The notes beneath the pieces were generated by a model, which saw only the letters and a program-made list of their open reading frames with translations, was not told the origin of the DNA and did no database searches. From assembly GCF_002959965.1 (NCBI RefSeq), contig NZ_PREV01000027.1, forward strand, positions 1-64,000: a stretch of 64,000 bases of DNA. Direction: 5' to 3'. Made by a program: the position numbers and the translations under genes. Positions 1-8,113 of this stretch are shown here, piece after piece (position 1 is the stretch's first letter; every line of letters starts with the position of its first letter). Source of the stretch: Microbulbifer pacificus. Lineage in GTDB: Bacteria > Pseudomonadota > Gammaproteobacteria > Pseudomonadales > Cellvibrionaceae.

Positions 1-206
1 GAAGCATAGCTGCTCTGGGTCGATAAGTATCAAATTAAAGGGTGCAGATACAGACGTATTATCTCCTTTCGAAAAGCAAGGAGAATATGTTAAAAATTTT
101 CCTAAAAGGAAATGCCTTGTCTTAGAGAGTGAGGGATAGAATAAAAAATGTTGAGTAAATAACGGTGGCTTAGGAATCTTGGGACTGCTTGATTGGGAGT
201 GTCAGA

Positions 207-626
207 ATGACAGATGTTTTGTCTGCCGAGCAGCGAGCATACTGCATGTCACAAATAAAGGGGGCCAATACTGAGCCAGAGTTGAGTCTCCGTAAGGCAC
301 TATGGATTTTGGGTTTAAGGTATAGAATAAAAAATAAATTGCCAGGTAGACCAGATATTATATACCCAACTTCTAAAGTGGCTATTTTTGTTGATGGCTG
401 CTTTTGGCATAAGTGTCCAAAGCACTACACTCCGCCTAAAACACGAGCCAAATTCTGGGAGGAAAAAATTTCAAAAAATGTCGAAAGAGACAAGAAGAAT
501 AACGCTCTACTTGAATGTCAGGGTTGGAAAGTTATCAGGTTCTGGGAGCATGAAATAAAGGATTCGCTGGACGATTGCGTAGAAGTAGTTGTTAGAACTC
601 TAGAGTCGCGACAGATTAAAAGTTAG
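207..626 (+). CDS. vsr: Vsr-type very short patch repair endonuclease
   Basis: Nicks DNA 5' of T in T:G mismatches that arise when 5-methylcytosine deaminates, so repair restores C:G. The 139-residue product has the Vsr layout: GRPD at 47-50 (the Asp matches the catalytic metal-binding Asp), FVDGCFWHKCP at 61-71 with the zinc-type Cys/His residues, and KNVERD at 90-95. The ATG at 207 is preferred over the TTG at 189 because GGGAG lies 8 bases upstream. The gene converges on the restriction gene and overlaps its 3' end by 11 bp. A C5-cytosine methylase two genes away fits the usual Vsr pairing. By eye this stretch is clearly more AT-rich than the core genes, suggesting transfer. Confidence 0.93.
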   Translation: MTDVLSAEQRAYCMSQIKGANTEPELSLRKALWILGLRYRIKNKLPGRPDIIYPTSKVAIFVDGCFWHKCPKHYTPPKTRAKFWEEKISKNVERDKKNNALLECQGWKVIRFWEHEIKDSLDDCVEVVVRTLESRQIKS

Positions 627-1773
627 AGAGCCACTTGGTTATGGCTAGATATGATCCGATTTTTTCCTTGAGAATTTTTACAATATCTGCCCCTGAAATA
701 ATGATTACGGGATGATTGTCATCTTTCAGTTCAGTGTACGCCTGGGGAGCCAAGTACGATGTCGTCACCAGAACCCCGAATTGGCGGTGCCGCAGCCTGG
801 AGAGCAGGCGGGAAAGCTCCTTAACACCAACACCAACACCAGATCCGGGCTTGTAGCATTTTGCTTCCAGTGCGAAGTCCACCTCGATGGCACTGGGTCC
901 GCTGCCGATCTTGTAGCTTCCTATGGCATCTCTCCCTCCATCTCGCCAGGGACGCGTGATCTCGCAGGAACCAATGGCTGGCATCATAAGCTTGGCAATT
1001 GCAACAGCGCAGTACTCAAAACGTACGGGGTTTTCCTTGAACTTCCTGTAAATTGATTCCAGTATTTTCAGATCCTCGGTCTTTGCGGGGAGCTGCTGCT
1101 CTTTACTGCGGATTTCCAGGCTATGGGGTGCATAAAGAGGGGTAAATTTTCGGGATTTTACCCAGTCAAGCCAGGTTTTCGGCGCATGTGGGGAATTTAC
1201 GGTAAGGCCTTCCTTGATGTCATCAATCCACTTGCGTGATACAACGGGAACATTCAAGACTGTAAAGATAGATTTATAATTCTGGAAGCGCTGGTTAGCG
1301 GAACCCTTGGCCCGCCATATCGCTACCAAATCTTCATCCGGACCAAGATCCTGGGCACCAGGAACAGCCAAGCCAAGAAATCGTACATCGCGATACTGCC
1401 CTGTTCCGCCGAACAGCAGTATTACGGGAAAGTGATCAAAGGAAGTTGAGGTATGTCGGGCATCGAACAGGTTTCTGAGAATTAAATTGCCCTTTCTCGG
1501 AGTGTCATGAATCTCGCGGACGGATTTGTTGTCTCCAAAATAAGTGAACAATCCGCTTTCAGTGTCCAGGTGATCGGGCCAGTCTGGATCATTGAAGTTT
1601 GATTTGAGCGCGAGCAGCTTGAGCGTTTCTATTTCCGGCCGCTTGCCCAGATGTCGGAAGCCGGCCCCGCTGTCTACCCCCAAAAGTTTGGGAAGTGGAT
1701 CATCCGAAGCATTTCCTTCCCGGGATCCACCGTAAACACGGTCAACAATCAAGTCAGTCTTCGAAAGATTCAC
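616..1773 (-). CDS. AspBHI-like restriction endonuclease (Mrr-type PD-(D/E)XK C-terminus)
   Basis: Predicted DNA endonuclease of 385 residues. The N-terminal part contains DPDWPDHLD (62-70), FTYFGDN (76-82) and HDTPRKGN (89-96), which I recognise from the N-terminal domain of AspBHI-type restriction enzymes. The C-terminal part (about 240-385) is Mrr-like: D282 followed by E303-A-K305, a D-x20-ExK nuclease core, then a recombinase/Mrr-style alpha-beta tail. It starts with GTG directly after the TAA of the methyltransferase gene (TAAGTG, no spacer), so translation is probably coupled. AspBHI itself cuts 5-methylcytosine DNA, whereas this gene sits beside a cytosine methylase. It could be a classical modification-blocked enzyme on the same fold. 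The fold assignment is fairly safe; the cutting specificity is unknown. Confidence 0.8.
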   Translation of the reverse strand: MNLSKTDLIVDRVYGGSREGNASDDPLPKLLGVDSGAGFRHLGKRPEIETLKLLALKSNFNDPDWPDHLDTESGLFTYFGDNKSVREIHDTPRKGNLILRNLFDARHTSTSFDHFPVILLFGGTGQYRDVRFLGLAVPGAQDLGPDEDLVAIWRAKGSANQRFQNYKSIFTVLNVPVVSRKWIDDIKEGLTVNSPHAPKTWLDWVKSRKFTPLYAPHSLEIRSKEQQLPAKTEDLKILESIYRKFKENPVRFEYCAVAIAKLMMPAIGSCEITRPWRDGGRDAIGSYKIGSGPSAIEVDFALEAKCYKPGSGVGVGVKELSRLLSRLRHRQFGVLVTTSYLAPQAYTELKDDNHPVIIISGADIVKILKEKIGSYLAITKWLSNF

Positions 1774-2757
1774 TTAGGATGCCAGATCTATTTCGCCCAG
1801 ATGAATCTGGGAAATCTGTTTAAAAATCATTTCCATCACCGGTGAGCAAACACCATTCCCACACAATTTAACTTTTTCTCTTCTGTTACCGTGCGGAAGA
1901 GTATGTTTGGATCCTGCCCCCATGGCCTTCAGCAGTTCTGGTGGCTGTAGCATTCTTATGTACGGAGTAGTGCCATCCCAGGTTACCAGCCCAAAACGGT
2001 CCAATGTGGTTATCGTGCGAAGTGGAGCATCCAGAGATTGCCATCCCCCTGCATAATCGGAACCGTAATACACGATAATAAAGTCTTTGCCGTGACCGAG
2101 AGCCTCCATAGCCCTTTCAGCGCGCTCAATAGTGGCCTGGGCGCGCCCGGGTTTGTAAAGAGGGGTGCTTTTGTACTTTCCAGACCAGTCAATAACTGAC
2201 CTTGCGTTTTTCAAGCCTCTCTTGTGAAGCGATTTAAGATCTTCCTCAGTGATGACTGAGCCTTCCTTATCGCAAATCAAAAACATCCGCTTCCTGGCCT
2301 GTGGAGTGCCAAAGTCAGCAGCATTCAGATACAGGTCATTAACGGTATATCCGTATGATTCGATAGTGGAGATAAGCTCATTGTGCCGTCCCCATTTCTT
2401 CATCCGGTTTACATTTTCAACAATAAGCCATCTTGGTTGCATGGCCTTTATCCAGGGAATTATTCCAATAGCTGTTTCTTTGCTTTTCTCACTGCCTGGC
2501 TTTGCTCCGCGGGCTATGGAGTGAGAAGTGCATTCGGGAGATGTCAATAAGACATCTGGCCGGTACTTCTTGGCCAGCTGTGAAGGCTTTAATCTTTCTA
2601 TCGGCGAGCAGATAACCTCTGCGGATGGAAAATTGCTTTTATAGGTTTTGGTGGCCAAATCCCACGCATCGACGGCCAGCAATGGCCGGGCATCCGCGTT
2701 CACGGCTCCACGGGCCCCAAAGCCTCCACCACAGAAGAGATCTACAAAGCTGATCAT
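1774..2757 (-). CDS. DNA (cytosine-5-)-methyltransferase
   Basis: Transfers a methyl group from S-adenosylmethionine to C5 of cytosine. The 327-residue protein shows motif I (DLFCGGGF, 6-13), the catalytic loop as TSPECTSHS (72-80) with Cys76 as nucleophile, ENV at 114-116, and a TPQARKR block near 150-160. Motif IV reads P-E-C rather than the usual P-P-C, a variant of the family. The target recognition region is short, in keeping with a small single-domain enzyme. It is the first gene of a two-gene unit with the restriction enzyme and is divergent from the helicase operon across 278 bp. It may serve as the protective methylase of the DISARM-like genes (a DrmMII role), of the endonuclease, or of both. 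Confidence 0.93.
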   Translation of the reverse strand: MISFVDLFCGGGFGARGAVNADARPLLAVDAWDLATKTYKSNFPSAEVICSPIERLKPSQLAKKYRPDVLLTSPECTSHSIARGAKPGSEKSKETAIGIIPWIKAMQPRWLIVENVNRMKKWGRHNELISTIESYGYTVNDLYLNAADFGTPQARKRMFLICDKEGSVITEEDLKSLHKRGLKNARSVIDWSGKYKSTPLYKPGRAQATIERAERAMEALGHGKDFIIVYYGSDYAGGWQSLDAPLRTITTLDRFGLVTWDGTTPYIRMLQPPELLKAMGAGSKHTLPHGNRREKVKLCGNGVCSPVMEMIFKQISQIHLGEIDLAS

Positions 2758-3035
2758 ATTTTATACTAGAGCGAGTCTGAAAGAATTCGCAGTATCTTAC
2801 CAGGCCAAATCATCCCCGGGTAAGGCTTTTGCCGTTGATCGGGGCTCTGCCGGATATTCGTGCAGCTTTTGACTGAATTTGCATCAAATTGGGCGCCGGC
2901 AGGGTCTATTCCACATTTCTGGAACTCACGTACAATTTCAGGTTATATGTTAATAACAAAACCGTTGATGGCCTCGTCAACCATGCCATTTTCCGGTCCA
3001 AGTCAAAACAATAATTAAAGTGGAGCTGTTAATTG

Positions 3036-4910
3036 ATGAATATCGCTGAAAAGGCACCTCTGAGCTCAGGTTGGGATCAGGATCAGCTCACAGTGATAGA
3101 AGCAGACAGTGAAGCACGGCTTGCCGTCGAAGCAGGTCCCGGGACGGGTAAAACAGCAGTTGCCTGCGCCCGCCTCGCACATCTGATCAGCGAGGAGGAT
3201 ATCGAGCCAACCAACACATGGATGATCAGCTTCACCAGGACCGCTGTTGCGGAAATCCGTGCCCGGCTTCATTCATATGTGGGTGACGATTCATTCTCGA
3301 TCCGAATAGCAACCGTCGACTCCCATGCGTGGTCCATTCATTCCGGACACGATACGAGCGCCCGGCTCACCGGAACCTACGAGGAGAACATCGAGCGTGT
3401 TATCGAACTTCTCGAGAATGATGAAGATGTTGCAGACGAGCTATCCCAGATAGAGCACGTCGTAATCGACGAGGCTCAGGACCTTGTGGGTCAGCGGGCA
3501 GATTTGATTGAAGCGCTGGTCAAACGATTGCCTGTAGACTGTGGGGTAACCGTATTCGCCGATGAAGCCCAGGCAATCTATGGCTTTTCCGATGCTGCGA
3601 TCGGATGCGGCAAAGCTGCATCCGCAAAGCCCGGAAGCTCATTACTCGACCGACTTCGAAGTGCGGAGGGGCGGCGCTTTACAACCGTTGCCCTGCGAAA
3701 GATCCACCGTACTTCCTCCCCCGGGCTTAGGAAAATATTCTCTGAACTTCGAAGGGAATTGCTCGACGCTCAAAACCAAAGGGTGGGATTACACGCAGAA
3801 ACCGCTCAAAAAATCAGGGATTTGGCGGATAGAAGCGGGCTTAGTTGGAGACAGTTGAAAGTTGCTGACTTTACGGCTGAAGATCTCCTGCTCTTCCGAA
3901 CCAGGGCCGAAGTCCTGATGGCCTCGCAATTCTGTGATCTCCCGCATCGACTACGTCTCTCGGGCTATGGCGCAACATTGCCATCCTGGCTTGCACTTTG
4001 CTTTTTTGATTTCCTCGAGCCATTCCTTCCAGAGCGTGTCTTTCTGGATTTGTGGTCAGCACGGGTCGAGAACAAAGCTGCTCCGGAATATGGCCCTGCC
4101 GACGCATGGAGTCGTCTCCTGAGAATTGCCGGGAAAAAGGACGGATCAGTTGATATGCAGAGATTGAGACGCCGGTTGAGCCAGAATCGGCCGCCCGTTG
4201 AACTGGCTCTGGCAGAACACGGTCTTCCTGGACCGATTGTCGGGACCATTCACGCGAGCAAAGGCCGCGAGGCAAGTAACGTTGTTTTGCTCCTGCCGAA
4301 AGGCGGAGAGTTTGAAGACATTGCAGATGAGGCTGAGGAGGCGCGTGTGTTGTTTGTCGGCGCCACGCGGGCACGAACCTCTCTTGTTGTCGGTGAAGGG
4401 CTTGCTTCCAGATCAGGGACACTTTCATCCGGTCGAGTTTATGGCTGGACGATGAGAGGTAAAACGATGATTGAGACCGGTCGTGACGGCGACATATCCG
4501 CAAGCGGGCTCGTTGGGCGGAGTGAATTCAGTCCAGGAGATGCCGCTGCTGCACAGGGGTTCCTCGCAAAGGTAGCTGATGTCGTCACCACATATTCGCT
4601 GACGGCAGACCCCGATCTTGATTGGCGCTATCGGATTTACGCTGACAGTGAAGGGCCGTGTGTCGGATCTCTTACGCGCAACATCACATATGATCTCTGG
4701 GAAATCCTTACGAATAGGAGTCAGAAGGGCAGCCATACACCGCCAAGATACGTCAATCACGTACGGGGGTTGGGCTGTTCCACTATTGTCTTGGCGTCGG
4801 ACGACAGTGAGCTTGAAGTCCTGAATGAGCCCTGGGCGTCTTCCGGTTTCATACTGGCACCGAAAATTTCTGCCTACCCATCTTTTTATTTTGGTAAGCG
4901 TAAAAGGTAG
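3036..4910 (+). CDS. UvrD-like superfamily 1 DNA helicase, first gene of the DISARM-like operon
   Basis: Predicted 3'-5' SF1A helicase/translocase of 624 residues. It has Walker A GPGTGKT (34-40), SFTRTA motif Ia (65-70), Walker B IDEAQD (144-149), motif V/VI-type GTIHASKGRE near 400 and VGATRAR near 440. About 165 residues after the helicase core are not recognisable and may form a separate C-terminal domain. The ATG at 3036 follows a TTG in frame; TGGAG lies 10 bases upstream. The next gene starts 5 bp after the stop, so the genes are co-transcribed. UvrD-like helicases are not core DISARM members, so its place at the head of a drmAB operon is the unusual point. Confidence 0.88.
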   Translation: MNIAEKAPLSSGWDQDQLTVIEADSEARLAVEAGPGTGKTAVACARLAHLISEEDIEPTNTWMISFTRTAVAEIRARLHSYVGDDSFSIRIATVDSHAWSIHSGHDTSARLTGTYEENIERVIELLENDEDVADELSQIEHVVIDEAQDLVGQRADLIEALVKRLPVDCGVTVFADEAQAIYGFSDAAIGCGKAASAKPGSSLLDRLRSAEGRRFTTVALRKIHRTSSPGLRKIFSELRRELLDAQNQRVGLHAETAQKIRDLADRSGLSWRQLKVADFTAEDLLLFRTRAEVLMASQFCDLPHRLRLSGYGATLPSWLALCFFDFLEPFLPERVFLDLWSARVENKAAPEYGPADAWSRLLRIAGKKDGSVDMQRLRRRLSQNRPPVELALAEHGLPGPIVGTIHASKGREASNVVLLLPKGGEFEDIADEAEEARVLFVGATRARTSLVVGEGLASRSGTLSSGRVYGWTMRGKTMIETGRDGDISASGLVGRSEFSPGDAAAAQGFLAKVADVVTTYSLTADPDLDWRYRIYADSEGPCVGSLTRNITYDLWEILTNRSQKGSHTPPRYVNHVRGLGCSTIVLASDDSELEVLNEPWASSGFILAPKISAYPSFYFGKRKR

Positions 4911-4915
4911 CAACA

Positions 4916-7900
4916 ATGCAAGATAAATCAGATGAAAGAGATGTTGTTGCCTGCCGGCTCGCTGAGGATCTGGTCGGGCCACACAGTACATACGAGGAAA
5001 TCACGGCACGCCCTTCCGATGTCTATCTTACGGGTATTCTCTGGCCACAGCGTACTGCTATGTCGGGCGAGGATGATGAACGCCTCGCAACTGCGGCTTC
5101 CGGCACCAGCGAGGAGAGTGATAGCGAGAACGATGCAGTCAGGACACGCTCGATTCAGAAGCCCTCTGTTGCCGGCCTTTCGTTCAGCTGCGCTTCCGAA
5201 GGAACACCGTACGTTCGCGTCACATGCACCTTTGCCACATATCGACAAGAGAAACGTGAAAATATTGATGTGTGGATCCGACAACCGCACAGAGTGGAAA
5301 TCTCGAGTTTGGCGCTCTCACCAGGCCCCACGCATGAGGTACGTCTTGCAAAACACGGCGATAAGATTCCCGATGTTTCCCTAAGCGTGCGTTGTATCCG
5401 CGCGGGGAATGCCGTTCTTGTAACTCTAACGCTGGTAAACACCATCACGGCTGAACAGAGCCGCGACGAAATCGAGGCCGCAACACTTTTTCAGACCGCA
5501 ATCCATGTAGAGCCGTGCGAGGGTACCTCCCTCGTGCCAAAGCCCCCCCGGCGCCCGGTTTCCGCGGGTCCGGAGCGAGAGGACGAAGGTGCGGTCGCTC
5601 AGGTCACTGATGAGCAAAGCGGGGCACTCCTATATAGAAATGTCTCGGAGTTCGCGGTGGGGCATGTCTGCTCTGCGGAATGGGAAGCTTTGGGCATCGA
5701 TGCAGGACAGCACCCCGCGGCGAGGTGGGTCGCCACCACTTGGCTGCCGTCAGCGATCGTCGAGGGAGTAGACCCCAATGGCCACGAGTTCTTTGCTGAG
5801 CTTGGCAAAGGGGGGCGGGTCTTCGATCCATTGTCGGCCGAGGCTCTGGCTTCTGCAGATTCGGCGGCCCTCCAAGAGGCACTTCTGGCATTCTGCAGCG
5901 CTTACGGGCGCTGGCTAAACCTGCAGCGGCAACGTGTCGACGACCCTGGAGATGTAAACCCTGCACTCAGTGATGTTGCAAAGGCACACCTTGGCCGATG
6001 TGAGGAAGCACTTGAGCGCATGCAGGCATCGGTGGAGGAGCTGGGCACGAACCCGCGGTTGCGGCGGGCATTCCAGCTGGCAAATCTCGCCATGCACCTG
6101 CAGCATTCATGGGACAATTCCAAGAGCCGCCACGGGCCATTGCGTTGGCGCCCGTTCCAGCTGGGATTTTTGTTGCTCAGTGCTCCATCCTCGGTGGATA
6201 GGGATCATCAGGATCGAGGGATGATGGATCTGCTCTGGTTTCCGACCGGTGGTGGCAAGACTGAAGCCTACCTCGCACTGATTGCATGCGTCGCGGTTTA
6301 TCGCCGGCTTTCCGATGACCCAAATGATCATAGCGGCGTGTGTGCGCTTATGCGCTACACACTTCGTCTTCTAACAACGCAACAGTTTGCGCGTTCGGCT
6401 GCCATGATAGTGGCTCTCGAGGCAATACGATTGGGGCGCGTGGCTTCAGGGGAGGGCATGCCGCTCCAGGGCGAGGAGCCCTTCTCGATTGGTCTTTGGG
6501 TTGGGGGCGATGCGACTCCCAACAAGCGGGCGGAGGCCTTAACCTCCCTCCGGGGTTCATCGGAAGTCGCATCGCCGAAGCAGCTGGCCCGCTGTCCGGC
6601 CTGTAGCAGGAAAATAACCTGGAAGATGGAGAATGCGACCTCACCCGTAAGCGCTGAATGCGCGAACGAAAAGTGCATAGTGTACGGGCCACTGCCAGTA
6701 TTCACGGTCGACGACGATGTTTATGACAGCCGGCCGACGTTGTTGATCGGAACGGCCGACAAGTTTGCCCAGATCGTCAGGGAGAGGAGGACAAACAGCC
6801 TTTTTGGCATTTCGGATGGCTCGCCACCGGATCTCATCATCCAGGACGAGCTCCATCTAATTTCCGGACCTTTGGGGACGATTGCGGGGACCTACGAGGC
6901 GGCGTTTGACCTTTTGTTCGCTACGCGCGGACACAGGACGAAAATCATCGGCTCGACTGCCACCATCCGCAGGGCACCTGAGCAAGTATTGGCGCTATTC
7001 GATCGGGACGCATTTCAGTTCCCGCCTCCCGCTATCGACCATGATGATTCCGGATTTGCTGTCGGCGACAGACGGCCCACCGCGACAGGCCGAAGATATC
7101 TTGGGGCCACGACAGCAGGGCGATCGGCAAAGTTTACACTACAGGCCGTGGCCGGCTCCCTATTACAGACCGCTTTTGGTGCCTTCAGTGATGATGTTCG
7201 CAAGGACGCCTACTGGACCCTCGTTGGCTATTTCAACTCACTTCGCGAGCTGGGTGGCGCGCTCGTTCTGATGCAAGACGACGTGACGGACAGTATCTCC
7301 CTCTATGCGAAGGCTCGGTCTGAGGAAGAGAGACCCCTCAGCAATGTCGAAGAACTGACGTCCCGAAGAACACAGGAGGAAATTCGAGGGATGCTCGACC
7401 TCTTGGATATCCGAGTCGGTTTCCCGGGCGCGGTTGATGCCGTACTTGCCACAAATATGGTGAGCGTCGGCGTGGACATCTCGCGTCTTGGGCTGATGCT
7501 GGTCAACGGTCAGCCTAAAACCATTGCAGAGTATATCCAGTCCACAAGCCGGGTTGGTCGGGGGGGAGTGAGTGGACTGGTCGTCTCCGTTCTCAACAAC
7601 GCGAAAGCGCGGGATCGCTCGCATTTCGAGACATTTTGCAGCTGGCATCAGACGCTCTATCGGGACGTCGAGGCAACAAGCGTCACACCGTTCGCATCGA
7701 GAGCTCGCGACCGGGCGATGCATGCCGCGCTGGTGGCAGCTGTCCGCCACTTGGTTCCTGACATGCTCGATTCTCCTCGCATGGATGACGACGCCGAAGA
7801 CAAGGCGATGGATATCATTGACCGGATCGTCGAACGCGCTAATCGCATCGATCCCGAGGAGCGGGCAGTGAGGGAAGAGCTCGAGCGGCGGCTTGACGCG

Positions 7901-8113
7901 TGGAGAGCAAGGTCTCCGGAGGTTTACTGGAGCGATTACAAGGGCGGTAAATCCCTGCTCCAAAGTGCGGAACGCGCCGCAGCACGCAGGGCCGCGGGAC
8001 GTGATACAGGAAATGCGTGGCCAACACTGAATTCAATGCGGACGGTGGAGGCAGGAACACCTTTCAGAATGGCCCCTGTCCTCAGGGCAAAGGATGATAC
8101 ATATGAAGAATGA
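4916..8113 (+). CDS. drmA: DrmA-like DISARM helicase
   Basis: Large SF2-type helicase of 1065 residues, matching the size and motifs of DrmA, the DISARM helicase that works with DrmB in anti-phage defence. Visible motifs are FPTGGGKTEAY (about 442-452), a DEAD-box-like QDELH at about 643-647, STATIRR near 679, VSVGVDISR near 850 and STSRVGRGG near 876. A zinc-type cluster, CPAC then CANEKC, lies between Walker A and DELH at about 560-590. The N-terminal 400 residues have no recognised domain. It overlaps the DUF1998 gene by 11 bp, so the two are translationally coupled. The combination with DrmB is what makes the family call strong. Confidence 0.85.
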   Translation: MQDKSDERDVVACRLAEDLVGPHSTYEEITARPSDVYLTGILWPQRTAMSGEDDERLATAASGTSEESDSENDAVRTRSIQKPSVAGLSFSCASEGTPYVRVTCTFATYRQEKRENIDVWIRQPHRVEISSLALSPGPTHEVRLAKHGDKIPDVSLSVRCIRAGNAVLVTLTLVNTITAEQSRDEIEAATLFQTAIHVEPCEGTSLVPKPPRRPVSAGPEREDEGAVAQVTDEQSGALLYRNVSEFAVGHVCSAEWEALGIDAGQHPAARWVATTWLPSAIVEGVDPNGHEFFAELGKGGRVFDPLSAEALASADSAALQEALLAFCSAYGRWLNLQRQRVDDPGDVNPALSDVAKAHLGRCEEALERMQASVEELGTNPRLRRAFQLANLAMHLQHSWDNSKSRHGPLRWRPFQLGFLLLSAPSSVDRDHQDRGMMDLLWFPTGGGKTEAYLALIACVAVYRRLSDDPNDHSGVCALMRYTLRLLTTQQFARSAAMIVALEAIRLGRVASGEGMPLQGEEPFSIGLWVGGDATPNKRAEALTSLRGSSEVASPKQLARCPACSRKITWKMENATSPVSAECANEKCIVYGPLPVFTVDDDVYDSRPTLLIGTADKFAQIVRERRTNSLFGISDGSPPDLIIQDELHLISGPLGTIAGTYEAAFDLLFATRGHRTKIIGSTATIRRAPEQVLALFDRDAFQFPPPAIDHDDSGFAVGDRRPTATGRRYLGATTAGRSAKFTLQAVAGSLLQTAFGAFSDDVRKDAYWTLVGYFNSLRELGGALVLMQDDVTDSISLYAKARSEEERPLSNVEELTSRRTQEEIRGMLDLLDIRVGFPGAVDAVLATNMVSVGVDISRLGLMLVNGQPKTIAEYIQSTSRVGRGGVSGLVVSVLNNAKARDRSHFETFCSWHQTLYRDVEATSVTPFASRARDRAMHAALVAAVRHLVPDMLDSPRMDDDAEDKAMDIIDRIVERANRIDPEERAVREELERRLDAWRARSPEVYWSDYKGGKSLLQSAERAAARRAAGRDTGNAWPTLNSMRTVEAGTPFRMAPVLRAKDDTYEE

